Shown: piece by piece, positions 24,585-32,982 of the stretch
Layout of the letters: each line of letters begins with the position of its first letter
Position numbering within the stretch: position 1 is the stretch's first letter
Origin: an uncultured Rubrobacteraceae bacterium
GTDB taxonomy: Bacteria > Actinomycetota > Rubrobacteria > Rubrobacterales > Rubrobacteraceae
Assembly (NCBI GenBank): GCA_902806095.1
Contig: CADCVF010000019.1
Span: 1 to 45,987, forward strand
Length of the DNA: 45,987 bases
Direction of reading: 5' to 3'
Translations under genes and position numbers: made by a program
The notes under the pieces: model-generated
Told to the model about the DNA's origin: nothing
The model's database searches: none
The model's input: only the letters and a program-made list of their open reading frames with translations

Positions 24585-24633
24585 GTTAGTATTCGGTAAA
24601 GCTCGGCAATGATTCCGTAAACGGAAGGTTAAG
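24585..24633. promoter_or_regulatory. 11-bp phased operator cluster 2 (Nramp-like gene)
   Basis: GTTAGT at 24585, GTAAAG at 24596, GTAAAC at 24617 and GTTAAG at 24628: offsets 0, 11, 32 and 43. The same offsets recur in cluster 6 at 35437. It lies upstream of the Nramp-like gene, whose start is at 24460. Confidence 0.6.
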
Positions 24634-25009
24634 CACACGGCGCTAAGACGCTCGGGTATTGGTTCGAAGACCATGAGGTTTCGGGCAATGCCTCAGATCG
24701 TGCACCAGTTGCCGGGAGGTTCTGTTCTCTAAGCTTTCTTCGGCACGTGGGTTGGGAGACTTACATCCTGAGCCTAACGAGACAAGAGCTTAGTCACGTC
24801 TGGCAGGAAGTCTCGATCTCCTGGATACATCATCTGGTCCTGACACCCTTCGGCCCGCAATATGTATTGACGCCTGACAGTTCGTTGCAAAAGGATCGGG
24901 TTAACCAATCGGTATCTATGACCCGCCTGGCTCAGACGCCAACATGACCTGCGCTTCGGCTCGACGGAGGTCAAGTTCAAAATTCCCGCCTGATCTGACC
25001 TTGACAGCC
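24634..25009. other. Gap without recognisable genes
   Basis: I see no coding region or structured element here; frames across it are short and not family-like. Confidence 0.4.
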
Positions 25010-25220
25010 CTAGAGGAAGAGCGGTAGTCGCTCCAGTCCGCGCAGGAACACAGTCGGCGCCAGCGCAGCATGTAGGAGGCCACCGCCAGGGTGCTTCGGG
25101 AGACGGCCGCAGGAATGTGCCTACGGCGATCTGGCCCTCCATCCTGGCTAGCGGCGTCCCAAGGCATTGGTGAACTCCTGCTCTCCCGAAGGTGAGGTGC
25201 CTGTTTGGATCACGTGAGAT
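25010..25220 (-). pseudogene. Cytochrome P450 C-terminal remnant
   Basis: Only the last 70 codons of a bacterial P450 remain, in three frames. [10 protein letters not shown] leads into the heme loop, ending [17 protein letters not shown]; then after a shift [11 protein letters not shown]; then after another shift [15 protein letters not shown] and TAG at 25010. The heme loop also has one extra codon between F-G and the Cys ligand compared with the standard F-G-x-G-x-H-x-C-x-G. A TAG lies in frame just upstream. Clearly non-functional. Confidence 0.7.
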
Positions 25221-25449
25221 CTAGGATTTAGGGATCCTCTAAGAGCCGCTCGCCGCGTAGAGCCAGTAAGCCTTTCCTACAAGTGTGCGCAATCAGCACT
25301 ACTCACCTGAGTACTTGGGAGGCAAGTATTTTCGGAAGTGCGCATAACCCCGGTCCAACGCCTATGAGCACCCCGCCTTACCGTAGCCTCGCTTGGTGAG
25401 AGGACGGTGACAGCCGAGTCAATGTAGACAAGAACAATGCGAGAGAACC

Positions 25450-25552
25450 GTTAAGGGGCGCTCCAATGCTGCATGCGCCTGAAGGGGGTCTCGCTCGCTA
25501 TGTTCAGCGGCCTTTTACCGTTCCTTAACCAGACGGGAGGCATAACCTTAAC
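25450..25552. promoter_or_regulatory. Operator-like cluster 3
   Basis: GTTAAG at 25450, then TTTTAC at 25513, CTTAAC at 25524 (11 bp on) and CTTAAC at 25547 (23 bp on). Weaker than the other clusters, but it lies directly upstream of the micro-protein ORF at 25608. Otherwise 25221-25607 shows no gene. Confidence 0.4.
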
Positions 25553-25607
25553 CCGGCGTCGATATGCTGGTTGAACCCGAGGCGGGGTAGGATACGACGG
25601 CAGAAGG

Positions 25608-25715
25608 GTGTTCGGGATAGGCTACGATTGGCTCATGTTCGGCGTGGCGGTCGTCATGTTGGCGCTGCTAGGAGCCCTCATCTTCATCATGGTGAACGTC
25701 TTTCGCAGACGCTGA
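25608..25715 (+). CDS. Single-pass membrane micro-protein (35 aa)
   Basis: From GTG at 25608 a short start F-G-I-G-Y-D-W-L precedes one membrane helix, M-F-G-V-A-V-V-M-L-A-L-L-G-A-L-I-F-I-M-V, and a basic end F-R-R-R. An internal ATG at 25635 could also start it. No strong ribosome site is seen. The clean hydrophobic helix with a positive tail and the operator-like repeats upstream argue for a real gene. Function unknown. Confidence 0.45.
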   Translation: MFGIGYDWLMFGVAVVMLALLGALIFIMVNVFRRR

Positions 25716-26100
25716 AGCTGGCCTGCAAGCGCCGCACGGTATCGTCGTAGTCCCCCTAATGAGACCCTTCTCGCCCTTATTCACCCGAGGGCGTAGAAAG
25801 GTGAATTCTCAGAAGTTGGTATGCAGGCTGCCGCATTGTCCCGCTCGCTGGCTACCCTATGATCGGCCTGCGAGTCCTCGGCTCCGCAAGGTCGACTACT
25901 GTATGTTGGACACGCGCATAAAGCTTGGGTGGATGGGCGGCTAGCTCTCAGGATACTGACGCCGATACGCAGGTAGGGGATGACAGGCGTTAAGTAGCCC
26001 GCTCCATTATGGGAGCCCCGACCTGCCTGACTTCAGTGTGTGTACAAGGTCGTTATATATGGTCAGGTACGCGGGGTCGTTGAGAGCACGTTGATATCAG
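25716..26100. other. Gap without recognisable genes
   Basis: A 385-bp stretch in which I see neither a family-like frame nor a structured element. A GTG frame at 26040 (V-Y-K-V-V-I-Y-G-Q-V) runs antisense into the XRE remnant and is not supported. Confidence 0.4.
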
Positions 26101-26444
26101 CTAGAGAGACTTTTGAGGAGGCTTTGAAGAGCCGGCAAGCTGACCGCCTACGCCGCTCGACTGTTCGGTCTCTCCGATGGATCGTCCCTCGCCCAAGCCA
26201 TCCTCGAACCACACCTCCGGCGCGAAACCCATCGCTTTGGCGATAGCCCTCATCTTCTCGTAGCCCGGGTTCTCTATCCTACCCTTGCGCAGGTTGGTTA
26301 CGTAGGAGCGGGTCACTACTCCATCTGTGGCATCGTCGAGCTGGGCGCCGGTCCACTCTCATGTCCGTCCGGATGGCGGTACATCTTCAGGAGGGCCTCG
26401 AACTTCTGCGCGATGAGTCTAGCATTTATGATACGAGACGCCAC
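26101..26444 (-). pseudogene. XRE-type regulator, frameshifted
   Basis: From the GTG at 26444 the frame reads R-L-I-A-Q-K-F-E-A-L-L-K-M-Y-R-H-P-D-G, a typical N-terminal helix of a Rubrobacter-type XRE protein. Two extra bases near 26370 (in catgagag) then throw it out of frame. One frame over it continues E-W-T-G-A-Q-L-D-D-A-T, V-V-T-R-S-Y-V-T-N-L-R-K-G (recognition helix) and E-N-P-G-Y-E-K-M-R-A-I-A-K-A-M-G-F to a stop at 26101. The HTH itself is intact in the second frame, and a GTG within it (V-T-R-S) could give a fragment. It follows the cupin remnant by 5 bp. Confidence 0.6.
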
Positions 26445-26449
26445 GCCGT

Positions 26450-26737
26450 TTAATTAGTCTTATCACCGGGCTCGAACCAGACCACATCTCCCGGGTAGAT
26501 CTCCTCGACCGGTCCGCCCTCGCGCTGTACCAGGCCGCAGCCCGCCGTGACGATGAGGACCTGGCCAAGGGGATGGATGTGCCATGCCGTGCGAGCGCCG
26601 GGCTCAAAGTTCACCGTGTTGCCCGCCGCCCGCGCCGGAGCGGTCGCTCCGAACAGGGGCTCGATCCGAACCGTGCCAGTGAACCGCTCGGCCGGCCCCC
26701 TGCCGGAGTGCTGGGTACCGATTCGCTTGATATCTAT
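26450..26737 (-). pseudogene. Cupin domain protein without start codon and C-terminus
   Basis: The frame [38 protein letters not shown] and [12 protein letters not shown] is a single-domain cupin with the metal His pair (W-H-I-H). Where homologues have an ATG the codon is ATA (26735-26737), with AGAAGGA just upstream as the old ribosome site. The usual P-G-E-K-H-W-H-G end is replaced by D-K-T-N and a stop, so the third His is missing. It probably formed a cupin-plus-regulator pair with the adjacent XRE gene before decay. Confidence 0.6.
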
Positions 26738-26913
26738 CTTCCTTCTCCCTGGTCATTGCCACGTCGTCAGCGATCCATCATCCTCTCGGAGCTTGCGGGG
26801 TATCGGGCCCTTGCACCGATTGGGGAGGGCTCGACGACAACGAGGGCGTAGCACACAAGACAACAGCTCAAACCGGCTTCAATACACATCGAGGTCTGGC
26901 CGTCCAGACCTCT

Positions 26914-27147
26914 TCAAACAGACCGCGGGCCTAAACTCCTGCTACCCCCTCCCCCCGTATCAGCATCCTGAGGGGGTGCCGCGTATTGGCTCGTGCGCGT
27001 CTTTATGCCGTTCTCCACGTCGAGACTGAGCCCGAAGATCGTCATGCTCAGAACCGGCCCTACCAACAGGAGTAGAAGGAGATTCGGCTGGCGCACCAGA
27101 GCCCAGAACTCCTTCGCCGCCACGGCGCTTATCCCCCTCATCAGCAC
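26914..27147 (-). pseudogene. ABC-2 permease N-terminal fragment
   Basis: The first 48 or so residues (A-V-A-A-K-E-F-W-A-L-V-R-Q-P and V-G-P-V-L-S-M-T-I-F-G-L-S-L-D-V-E-N) match the start of the intact permease at 40814-42298 almost residue for residue. Homology then stops and the frame runs into low-complexity sequence. About 60 bp upstream of the start is also alike in the two loci (CAGCAcAATCCACC etc.), so a larger block was duplicated and most of this copy lost. Confidence 0.6.
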
Positions 27148-27515
27148 AATCCACCAGAGGATTTGACTGAGTTCACTTCGGCGACACCCCTGTTCTTCAC
27201 CCAGCCTCTCCCGGCGGCTTGTTCGAGGTCTTGTACTATCCTCAGGGTTACGTCGTTGAAGCGCTCTATGCGGGGCAAGCTCTGCTGAGTCGCCTTCCTA
27301 ACCTGATCCCGGCAACCATTCTCAGCAGCCTTACTGACATTGTCATGGGCGGGCAGCACATCCTCGTAGGCCGCAACCAACCGTTCGTGGATCGGTTGCA
27401 AGACCTCCGGTGGCTGGACCTCACGCAGCCCGTTGAACCCTCGAGGGGCCTCATCCCTGGCTAACTGGCTACCGAGGACCTCTCGTTCGATGGCTAGCGC
27501 CTCACGGTGCCCAGC
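27141..27515 (-). pseudogene. Remnant of a helical protein of unknown family
   Basis: The frame is open from the end of the subtilase gene (H-R-E-A-L-A-I-E-R-E-V-L-G-S-Q-L) through F-N-G-L-R-E-V-Q-P-P-E and L-V-A-A-Y-E-D-V-L-P-A-H-D to K-S-S-G-G-L-C and a stop at 27141. It lacks a start codon and its 5' part is missing. Long helices with P-P-E spacing suggest an extracytoplasmic helical bundle; I do not recognise the family. Its end overlaps the permease fragment start, so the 3' part may be fused sequence. Confidence 0.4.
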
Positions 27516-28807
27516 ATATTGAGCGAGCCGTGGCCGAAGTACTTGTCCCTACCGGGCCGCCCCCAGTCGTAGGCTCGCTCGAAGAGATCCCTTTGGGCTT
27601 CGAACCGGCCCTTGCCGTTTGCCCGGGCACAAGCTAGGGCCGCAGCCACGTGCGGGGTGGCCTGCGAGGTGCCGCTAATGGACTCGTAGGTCGGGTGGCC
27701 TCTTTCGAACGAGGTCGAAACTATCGCCTCGCCGGGGGCGGCTACGTCCACCCAGTAGCCGACACTAGAGGACGGCAACCTCGTGTTCGTCTCGGTGGTG
27801 GCAGTAACTCCTATCACGCCTTCTGAGGCAGCGGGGTAGAGCGGGTGGCCCTGAGATCCGTAGGGCGAGGCGTCATTGCCTGCTGCGGCCACGACGTTGA
27901 TGCCGTGGTCGTTCCAGCGGTCTACGGCTTCTTGCAATAGTCTGCTCTTCCATTTGAAGGCCAGGGAGATGCTGATGACCTTGACGCCCCGCTTCATGGC
28001 TACGTCACCGCACTGGACCAAGTTCTCGACCAGAAGATAGCCATCCTCAGTAAACACCTGCCCAAAGAACAGATCGGCCCCCGGCGCTATGCCCGTGATG
28101 CCGCGCTTGTTGTCGGCCACTGCCGCTGCGATGCCGGCGACGTGGGTACCGTGGACGCGCACCGGATCGGCACGATCATCGTTGCTGCCGCAGTCGTACT
28201 CCGAGACCACCTTGCCCCTGAGGTCGGGGTGACGGAAGTAGCCCGTGTCAAGTATGCCTATGTCGGGTCCCGGACCAATATCCCCGCGCGAGATCTCCCA
28301 CGCCTTTTTTGCGATTAACTTTTGCGGCCCCCACTGCTTCCCACGCTTGTAGAGGCGGTCGTCCGGGTTGAAGAGCAGGGAACCACGCTGGCTCTCCTCA
28401 GCGTACTTGACGCCTGCCACCGCCTCGGCAGTCCTTACCGCGTCGTTTACAGGCCCCTTGACGGCGAAGATTTCAGCGTTCGCCGTCTTAAGGTCCTCCT
28501 CTGACCTTGCCCCCTCAACCCTTTCCTCGATCGCCGAGCTCACCTCTTCCTCATCGGCACCCTTCGAGTAGCGGACGATCACGCTGTGGGGCGACTTAGC
28601 GTCCTGCGGATCGTTGGGCAACGTCGCCCGCTCACCTGCGCCTGGGTGAGAGCCTCGCGGGTCGGCGGCATTCCCTGGACCGGCGATTCTCCTCTCGGCA
28701 TCGCCGCGGAGCGCTATGGCCGGCAGTAGTAGTAAGGTGGCGATCAGCAATGCGAGCGGTGGCCATAGGGCAAAGTAAGTACCGGGGCTCCGATCTGGGC
28801 AGTGCAC
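27494..28807 (-). CDS. Secreted subtilisin-like serine protease (S8)
   Basis: A 437-residue protease. After the start a membrane signal helix (F-A-L-W-P-P-L-A-L-L-I-A-T-L-L-L) is followed by a propeptide (S-V-I-V-R-Y to V-K-Y-A-E-E) and the S8 core with Asp187 (G-I-L-D-T-G), His219 (H-G-T-H-V-A-G-I-A), oxyanion Asn311 (A-A-G-N-D) and Ser381 (G-T-S-Q-A-T-P-H-V). No C-terminal repeat domain. The GTG start at 28807 overlaps the TAG of the preceding gene (TAGTG), so the two are coupled; the longer frame from 28873 lies in that gene. A secreted or membrane-tethered general protease, with the upstream secreted protein as possible partner or inhibitor. Confidence 0.85.
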   Translation of the reverse strand: MHCPDRSPGTYFALWPPLALLIATLLLLPAIALRGDAERRIAGPGNAADPRGSHPGAGERATLPNDPQDAKSPHSVIVRYSKGADEEEVSSAIEERVEGARSEEDLKTANAEIFAVKGPVNDAVRTAEAVAGVKYAEESQRGSLLFNPDDRLYKRGKQWGPQKLIAKKAWEISRGDIGPGPDIGILDTGYFRHPDLRGKVVSEYDCGSNDDRADPVRVHGTHVAGIAAAVADNKRGITGIAPGADLFFGQVFTEDGYLLVENLVQCGDVAMKRGVKVISISLAFKWKSRLLQEAVDRWNDHGINVVAAAGNDASPYGSQGHPLYPAASEGVIGVTATTETNTRLPSSSVGYWVDVAAPGEAIVSTSFERGHPTYESISGTSQATPHVAAALACARANGKGRFEAQRDLFERAYDWGRPGRDKYFGHGSLNMLGTVRR

Positions 28808-29259
28808 TAGACCCCCGTAAAGGTCCAATCGTATCCTCCTAAGCGATCCTCGGAGTCGATAGCCACAACCCATATGCTGTGAATCTCTGAACTTAGGTCC
28901 CCAACCTCTGCGCTAACGGATTGCGGGTGGCACGTAGGTCCTATCAGGGCGCTCGCCCGCAGCTCACCATCGATAAATACGGCGGCCCACGCCGTCCTGA
29001 CGTCGTGTTGAGTCTCTGGTGTCGCCCCGGCGCGGGCGAGTTCTTCTTGCGCAATTATAGCGTCCTCTGTTGGGATAAGGTTGTAGACGATCGGCCCACC
29101 GGCAGGCTCCTCACCGGCGTCCACCGGCTGGGCATGAACCGCCCCAGCCCAGAGTACGCAAGTAAAAAGCACTAGGAGCAGCGCCACCGAGAACAACGCC
29201 GCGACCCGCTCCCTACAAACATACGAGCGATGCACGTTATCCTTTCCGAAGCTTTTCAT
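28807..29259 (-). CDS. Secreted protein of unknown function, coupled to the subtilase
   Basis: A 150-residue protein with a long signal peptide (A-A-L-F-S-V-A-L-L-L-V-L-F-T-C-V-L-W-A-G, cleavage probably after V-H-A). The mature part is 105 residues, acidic, with beta-type segments (A-A-V-F-I-D-G-E-L-R-A-S, S-I-W-V-V-A-I-D-S). I recognise no family. Its stop overlaps the subtilase start by one base, which suggests a functional link such as inhibitor, chaperone or propeptide-like partner (inference). Operator cluster 4 lies 38-80 bp upstream. Confidence 0.6.
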   Translation of the reverse strand: MKSFGKDNVHRSYVCRERVAALFSVALLLVLFTCVLWAGAVHAQPVDAGEEPAGGPIVYNLIPTEDAIIAQEELARAGATPETQHDVRTAWAAVFIDGELRASALIGPTCHPQSVSAEVGDLSSEIHSIWVVAIDSEDRLGGYDWTFTGV

Positions 29260-29296
29260 CTTCCCATTGATACTACCCGCCTCGCGAGGGTTCGCG

Positions 29297-29342
29297 GTTA
29301 AGGATCACCAGGGCTTCGGTTAAGGGAATGTAAAGAGCTAAG
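29297..29342. promoter_or_regulatory. 11-bp phased operator cluster 4 (secreted protein/subtilase)
   Basis: GTTAAG at 29297, GTTAAG at 29319 (two turns of 11 bp on) and GTAAAG at 29330 (11 bp on), followed by GCTAAG at 29337. It sits between the phosphatase stop and the start at 29259, in the right place to control the secreted protein/subtilase pair. Confidence 0.6.
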
Positions 29343-29375
29343 TCTAAAGACTAGGCTCCCCGAGCGTGCGAACTT

Positions 29376-30513
29376 CTATGAGGATCGTCGTAGCGTAAGG
29401 AGGGTGATGTCATCCTCTTGCTCCCAGCCCTCCCCAGTGAAGGTGTAGAGCTCCCCGAGGAGTGAGTCCACCAGTGATTAGTGATTGCTCATCGCCGCGC
29501 TCGGCGATGAGCGACCGCAGCCTGGGGAAGCCGAACACTCTGCCTTTAGGGTCGTGAGCCTCCACTAACCCGTCACTGTAGAAGAGGGCTACCTCGCCAG
29601 CATCGAGTACTCTCTCCTTCTCCTCATAGCCCATCCCCGGCACTAGGCCCAGGGGCATTCCTCTCGCCCTAAGTTTCTCGGCGTCACCGTTATGGCGGCG
29701 CAGGTAGGCCATGTCATGACCCGCGTTGGCATACCTCAAGCGCCCGCTCTTAGGGTCAAGGATGCTATAGAAGCAAGTTACAAACATGTTGGGAGGGATG
29801 TCGGTGACAAGCGGGTCATTGACCCTTCCCAATACGTCCCCCGGCGAGGAAGAACCTAAGGCTTGGGTTACTGCCCTGAGCATGCTGCGGGCACTAGTCA
29901 TCACCAGCGCAGCTGGCATACCGTGGCCGGTTGCGTCCCCCACTACCAACCCTAACCTTCCGTCAGGGAGCTCCAGAAAATCGTAGAAGTCTCCTCCTAC
30001 CTCCCTGGCTGGCTGGTAGTGGTGGACGATATTCCAGCCGTCGAACCGGGGCAAGTCCTTAGGGAGCAGAGCCTGCTGGATGAGCCGCGCCGTCCTAAGC
30101 TCCTGCTCGATACTCTGGCGCATCAGGTTGAGCTGGTCGTAGGAGTCCCAGCTCTCTATCACCTTGCCCTCATGGTAGAAGCGGAAGATGCCTATGCCAT
30201 TGATCTCCGCCTTCTTGCCCGTAGGCGTGCTGCCTCTGAACTCGCCCTCGTGGGTGCCGCGCATCCTCCAGCGGGTGAGCACCTTGTCCCCCTCGGCGAT
30301 CTGGTCCTCTATGGTGGCATGAAAGTCGGGGAAAGCGGAGTGAAATTCGCCCATAAACCGCCTAGCGTCTTCGGAGCTGCGCTCGAGCACCGATCCGTCG
30401 GGCTGGTGGGCAAGGTAGCGATCGAAGATCTCGTCGGCAAGCGCCAGGTTACCCTGGTTGGTCACCTCCTCGACATAGCGCCTGAACATGTCCTTATCCC
30501 CTTCGGTAGACAC
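29376..30513 (-). pseudogene. SnoaL-like + SpoIIE (PP2C-type) phosphatase broken by a 7-bp duplication
   Basis: Residues 1-125 form a SnoaL-like/ester-cyclase fold (F-R-R-Y-V-E-E-V, D-F-H-A-T-I-E-D-Q) and the rest is a SpoIIE phosphatase of RsbU type: R-E-V-G-G-D-F-Y-D-F, V-V-G-D-A-T-G-H-G, A-N-A-G-H-D and F-Y-S-D-G-L-V-E. Near the end AGTGATT is directly repeated at 29473-29479 and 29480-29486. The extra 7 bp shift the frame, and the ORF ends early at 29410. Without it the frame runs on through G-E-G-W-E-Q-E-D-D-I-T-L-L-T-L to 29376, restoring the last metal-binding Asp. The start GTG 30513 has GGAAGGAG upstream and gives M-S-T-E. As read it is probably inactive; reversible slippage is possible. 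Confidence 0.75.
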
Positions 30514-30653
30514 ACTTCTCCTTCCTGAGCCGCTTGCCTTAGGGTAGCCCGTGGCCCCAATGACGTTGCCAGCCGAAGGAGCCTGGTGCATCTGGCGAAT
30601 GCCAATTCACCCAATCTCCTACAGGGGACGATCTCGAAAGCACGCCCCGTTCG

Positions 30654-31151
30654 CTAGCTCTCTATGTCTCTGGGACGGAAGGCAACCAGATGCAAGGACG
30701 AGGCAAACTCTCGGCGCACAGCCTTCGCCTCACCCGGCGGGTAGCCCAACACCCTGGCGAATATCCTGAAGGCTAGCGGGTAGCGCCGCGCGTACTCGGC
30801 AACTACGGCGTAGTCCTCCTCCGGGGCCATGAATCGCTGCTGCAGTACGTAACGTTGGCCTCCGGTCCGAAACTCCAGCGGTGGAGTTTCCTCGATGTTG
30901 CGGTACCAGTCGGCCTTCTCGCCCCTTGCAGAGAGCACGACACGCTCTTCGGTAGCCGGGTCGTAGCGGACCACCTCCAACACCGTCTGGTGGAGCAGGC
31001 CGCTCTTGCGGCCCTTGTGGACTAGCAGAAGGAAATGGTGCCCAAGTGACCAACCAAGCTTGAGGCGGTACAGGTAGATGGGCAGGCGGAACGCGAATAA
31101 CAGAGCCCCTTTAGGCCTCGACCTTAACCAGCGTGGCAGAGGACCCCGCAA
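30654..31151 (-). CDS. Deazaflavin (F420)-dependent nitroreductase family protein
   Basis: A 165-residue DDN-type split-barrel protein: H-K-G-R-K-S-G near residue 45, V-L-E-V-V-R-Y-D, S-A-R-G-E-K-A-D-W-Y-R-N-I-E and L-E-F-R-T-G-G-Q-R are the family landmarks. Members reduce quinones, nitro compounds or unsaturated ketones with F420H2, but substrates vary widely. The N-terminal 30 residues carry a hydrophobic stretch that may touch the membrane. Operator cluster 5, the most regular of all, lies 134-183 bp upstream, linking it to the putative regulon. Confidence 0.8.
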   Translation of the reverse strand: MRGPLPRWLRSRPKGALLFAFRLPIYLYRLKLGWSLGHHFLLLVHKGRKSGLLHQTVLEVVRYDPATEERVVLSARGEKADWYRNIEETPPLEFRTGGQRYVLQQRFMAPEEDYAVVAEYARRYPLAFRIFARVLGYPPGEAKAVRREFASSLHLVAFRPRDIES

Positions 31152-31284
31152 TTCTGAGGGAGAGGGTTACTTGATGTTGGCTTGTACGCTATCTCCTTGA
31201 GGGCTAGGGTTATGCACTTACGTCGCTACTACCTTTTCGTATATCAGTCTTGCTTCCCCCCGATCGCCATTTCGCGGCAGTCCG

Positions 31285-31334
31285 CTTAACCGAACCTTTA
31301 CCGGAGACTAACCGGAGCTTACGAGACGTTAAGC
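31285..31334. promoter_or_regulatory. 11-bp phased operator cluster 5 (most regular)
   Basis: CTTAAC 31285, CTTTAC 31296, ACTAAC 31307, CTTACG 31318 and TTAAGC 31329: five units at exact 11-bp steps. Upstream of the deazaflavin reductase gene (start 31151). The rest of 31335-31572 shows no gene. Confidence 0.65.
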
Positions 31335-31572
31335 GACGTCAGCGAGAATGGCACCTACAGAGAGCACCGATGTAAGAGTAGCGCGTTGGCGAGCCCAGGC
31401 GAGGCGGTGATCGTGCAAGTTCCAAGACGGAGCCAGACGCCCGGGTGAGTCCCCAGGTACCTGGCGCACATCGGTCGGGGACGACTCTTGAAGCGCGAGG
31501 TGGAGAGGTATCTCATTCGGGGCGGCATAAGCTCGTCGAGAAGAAGATGAAGAGGGTCAGGCGAACTCGAGC

Positions 31573-31797
31573 GTGGACACCCGCAACTGGCTGCCAGGCA
31601 AAAAGGTGCTGATCTCCCCGCGCTGGATCTCGGGCGTCAGTTGGGCCGACGCCGAGGTGCATGCGGATCTGGGCAGCATCGAGATAATAAAGGCGTCTGC
31701 CTGGGACCCTGGCAACCCGATAGACCGGGAGTACGCTACATCCGTCGCCGGAGCCAAGACCGTCCTCAAGGAACCGCAGTGGGCCGCGGGCCGGTAG
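31573..31797 (+). pseudogene. PRC-barrel protein fragment
   Basis: V-D-T-R-N-W-L-P-G-K-K-V-L-I-S-P-R-W-I and N-P-I-D-R-E-Y are the middle of a common actinobacterial PRC-barrel protein. The first 40 residues of the barrel (normally ending R-Y-L-V) are missing: the frame runs open into unrelated sequence upstream. The end also departs from the family after R-E-Y. A short frame from GTG 31573 could be translated but would not fold as a barrel. Confidence 0.5.
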
Positions 31798-31869
31798 ACC
31801 TCGGCCGGAAAGAACGAATAGACCTGGAGTGGGTTACACGGAGTGGGTTACACGATGGAGGGAGTTCTT

Positions 31870-32979
31870 ATGAGCGCGACAACGAATACGGGGAGCAGGC
31901 TGCTAAGCGTGCTGCTGGTGGCCCTCACGTCGTTCCTCCTGCTGGCAGCCGGGTGTGCCGCAGACGAGGAGGCTGGGAACGCCGCTTCAGAGAAAGACAA
32001 AAGAGCGGTGGCCGAAGCAGCGTCGAGCGAGGAGGGCGTGTGGCCTGTGGCCGAGGTCGCCTCGCGGGTCGAGCCCTCGGTGGTGCAGGTCAACGTTTCC
32101 TCGAGCCAGACCACGCCCTACGGGCAGCGCGAGGCGCAGGGGCTCGGCAGCGGTGTGATCTACCGCAAGGACGGATACGTCATCACCAACAATCACGTCG
32201 TCGAGGGTGCGGATACGGTCAACGTCGCCTTCGTCGACGGCTCGGTGGAGACGGGTAGGGTAGTCGGGACCGATCCCTTCACAGACATAGCCGTGGTCAA
32301 GGTGAGCAGGGGGAACCTACCCGCCGCTGACTTCGCCGACGGCGCTGATCTCGTAGTCGGCCAGCTCGCGGTAGCGATAGGGAACCCCTCGGGTTTTCAA
32401 TCCACCGTCACTTCGGGCATCATTAGTGGTCTGCACCGCGAGATACCACCCAAGATCACAGGCGGCTCGCAGCAGAGCGCCCTGGTCGACCTCATCCAGA
32501 CCGACGCCGCCATCTCACCGGGCTCCTCGGGAGGGGCGCTCGTGGGCCGTGATGCGAAGGTCCTCGGCATCAACGTGGCCTATTTGCCCCCCACCCAGAC
32601 GGGGGCGGTCAACATAGGGTTCGCCATACCGGCTGACACAGCGACTGACGTCGCACGACAGATCATAGAGAACGGCAAGGTCGAGCACCCGTACCTCGGT
32701 GTCGGCCTCACCGACCTGACCCCGGAGATAGCGCGCCACTTCGATATCTCGGTCGAGTCCGGGGCGCTAGTTACGCAGGTGGATCCGCAGGGCCCCGCGT
32801 CCGATGCCGGCATTGAGCCGGACGGCGTCATAACCGCCGTGGGCTCCGAGAGGGTGCGTGGCACCGGGGATCTGCTCTCCGCTCTGCGACCTTACGATCC
32901 GGGCGAGCCGGTCGAGATCACCGTGGCGAAGGGCGGAGAGGCAAGTACGTTCACGGTCGAGCTAGAGGAGAGGGGGTAA
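31870..32979 (+). CDS. HtrA/DegP-type serine protease lipoprotein
   Basis: A 369-residue protease. Lipobox L-A-A-G-C puts lipid Cys at 29, so it is anchored outside the membrane. The trypsin-like domain has His109 (T-N-N-H-V-V), Asp139 (F-T-D-I-A-V-V) and Ser220 (S-P-G-S-S-G-G-A; Ser in place of the usual Asn before it). A single PDZ domain follows (Y-L-G-V-G-L, G-A-L-V-T-Q-V, G-P-A-S-D-A-G-I). It should degrade misfolded exported proteins. The ATG at 31870 has GGAGGGAG five bases upstream. First gene of a three-gene operon with the membrane protein at 32983 and the AMIN/Gmad2 protein. Confidence 0.9.
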   Translation: MSATTNTGSRLLSVLLVALTSFLLLAAGCAADEEAGNAASEKDKRAVAEAASSEEGVWPVAEVASRVEPSVVQVNVSSSQTTPYGQREAQGLGSGVIYRKDGYVITNNHVVEGADTVNVAFVDGSVETGRVVGTDPFTDIAVVKVSRGNLPAADFADGADLVVGQLAVAIGNPSGFQSTVTSGIISGLHREIPPKITGGSQQSALVDLIQTDAAISPGSSGGALVGRDAKVLGINVAYLPPTQTGAVNIGFAIPADTATDVARQIIENGKVEHPYLGVGLTDLTPEIARHFDISVESGALVTQVDPQGPASDAGIEPDGVITAVGSERVRGTGDLLSALRPYDPGEPVEITVAKGGEASTFTVELEERG

Positions 32980-32982
32980 TCC

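Noticed and set aside
26040-26246. Short plus-strand frame beginning V-Y-K-V-V-I-Y-G
   Set aside because: Antisense to the XRE remnant in its second half, no ribosome site, composition changes midway.
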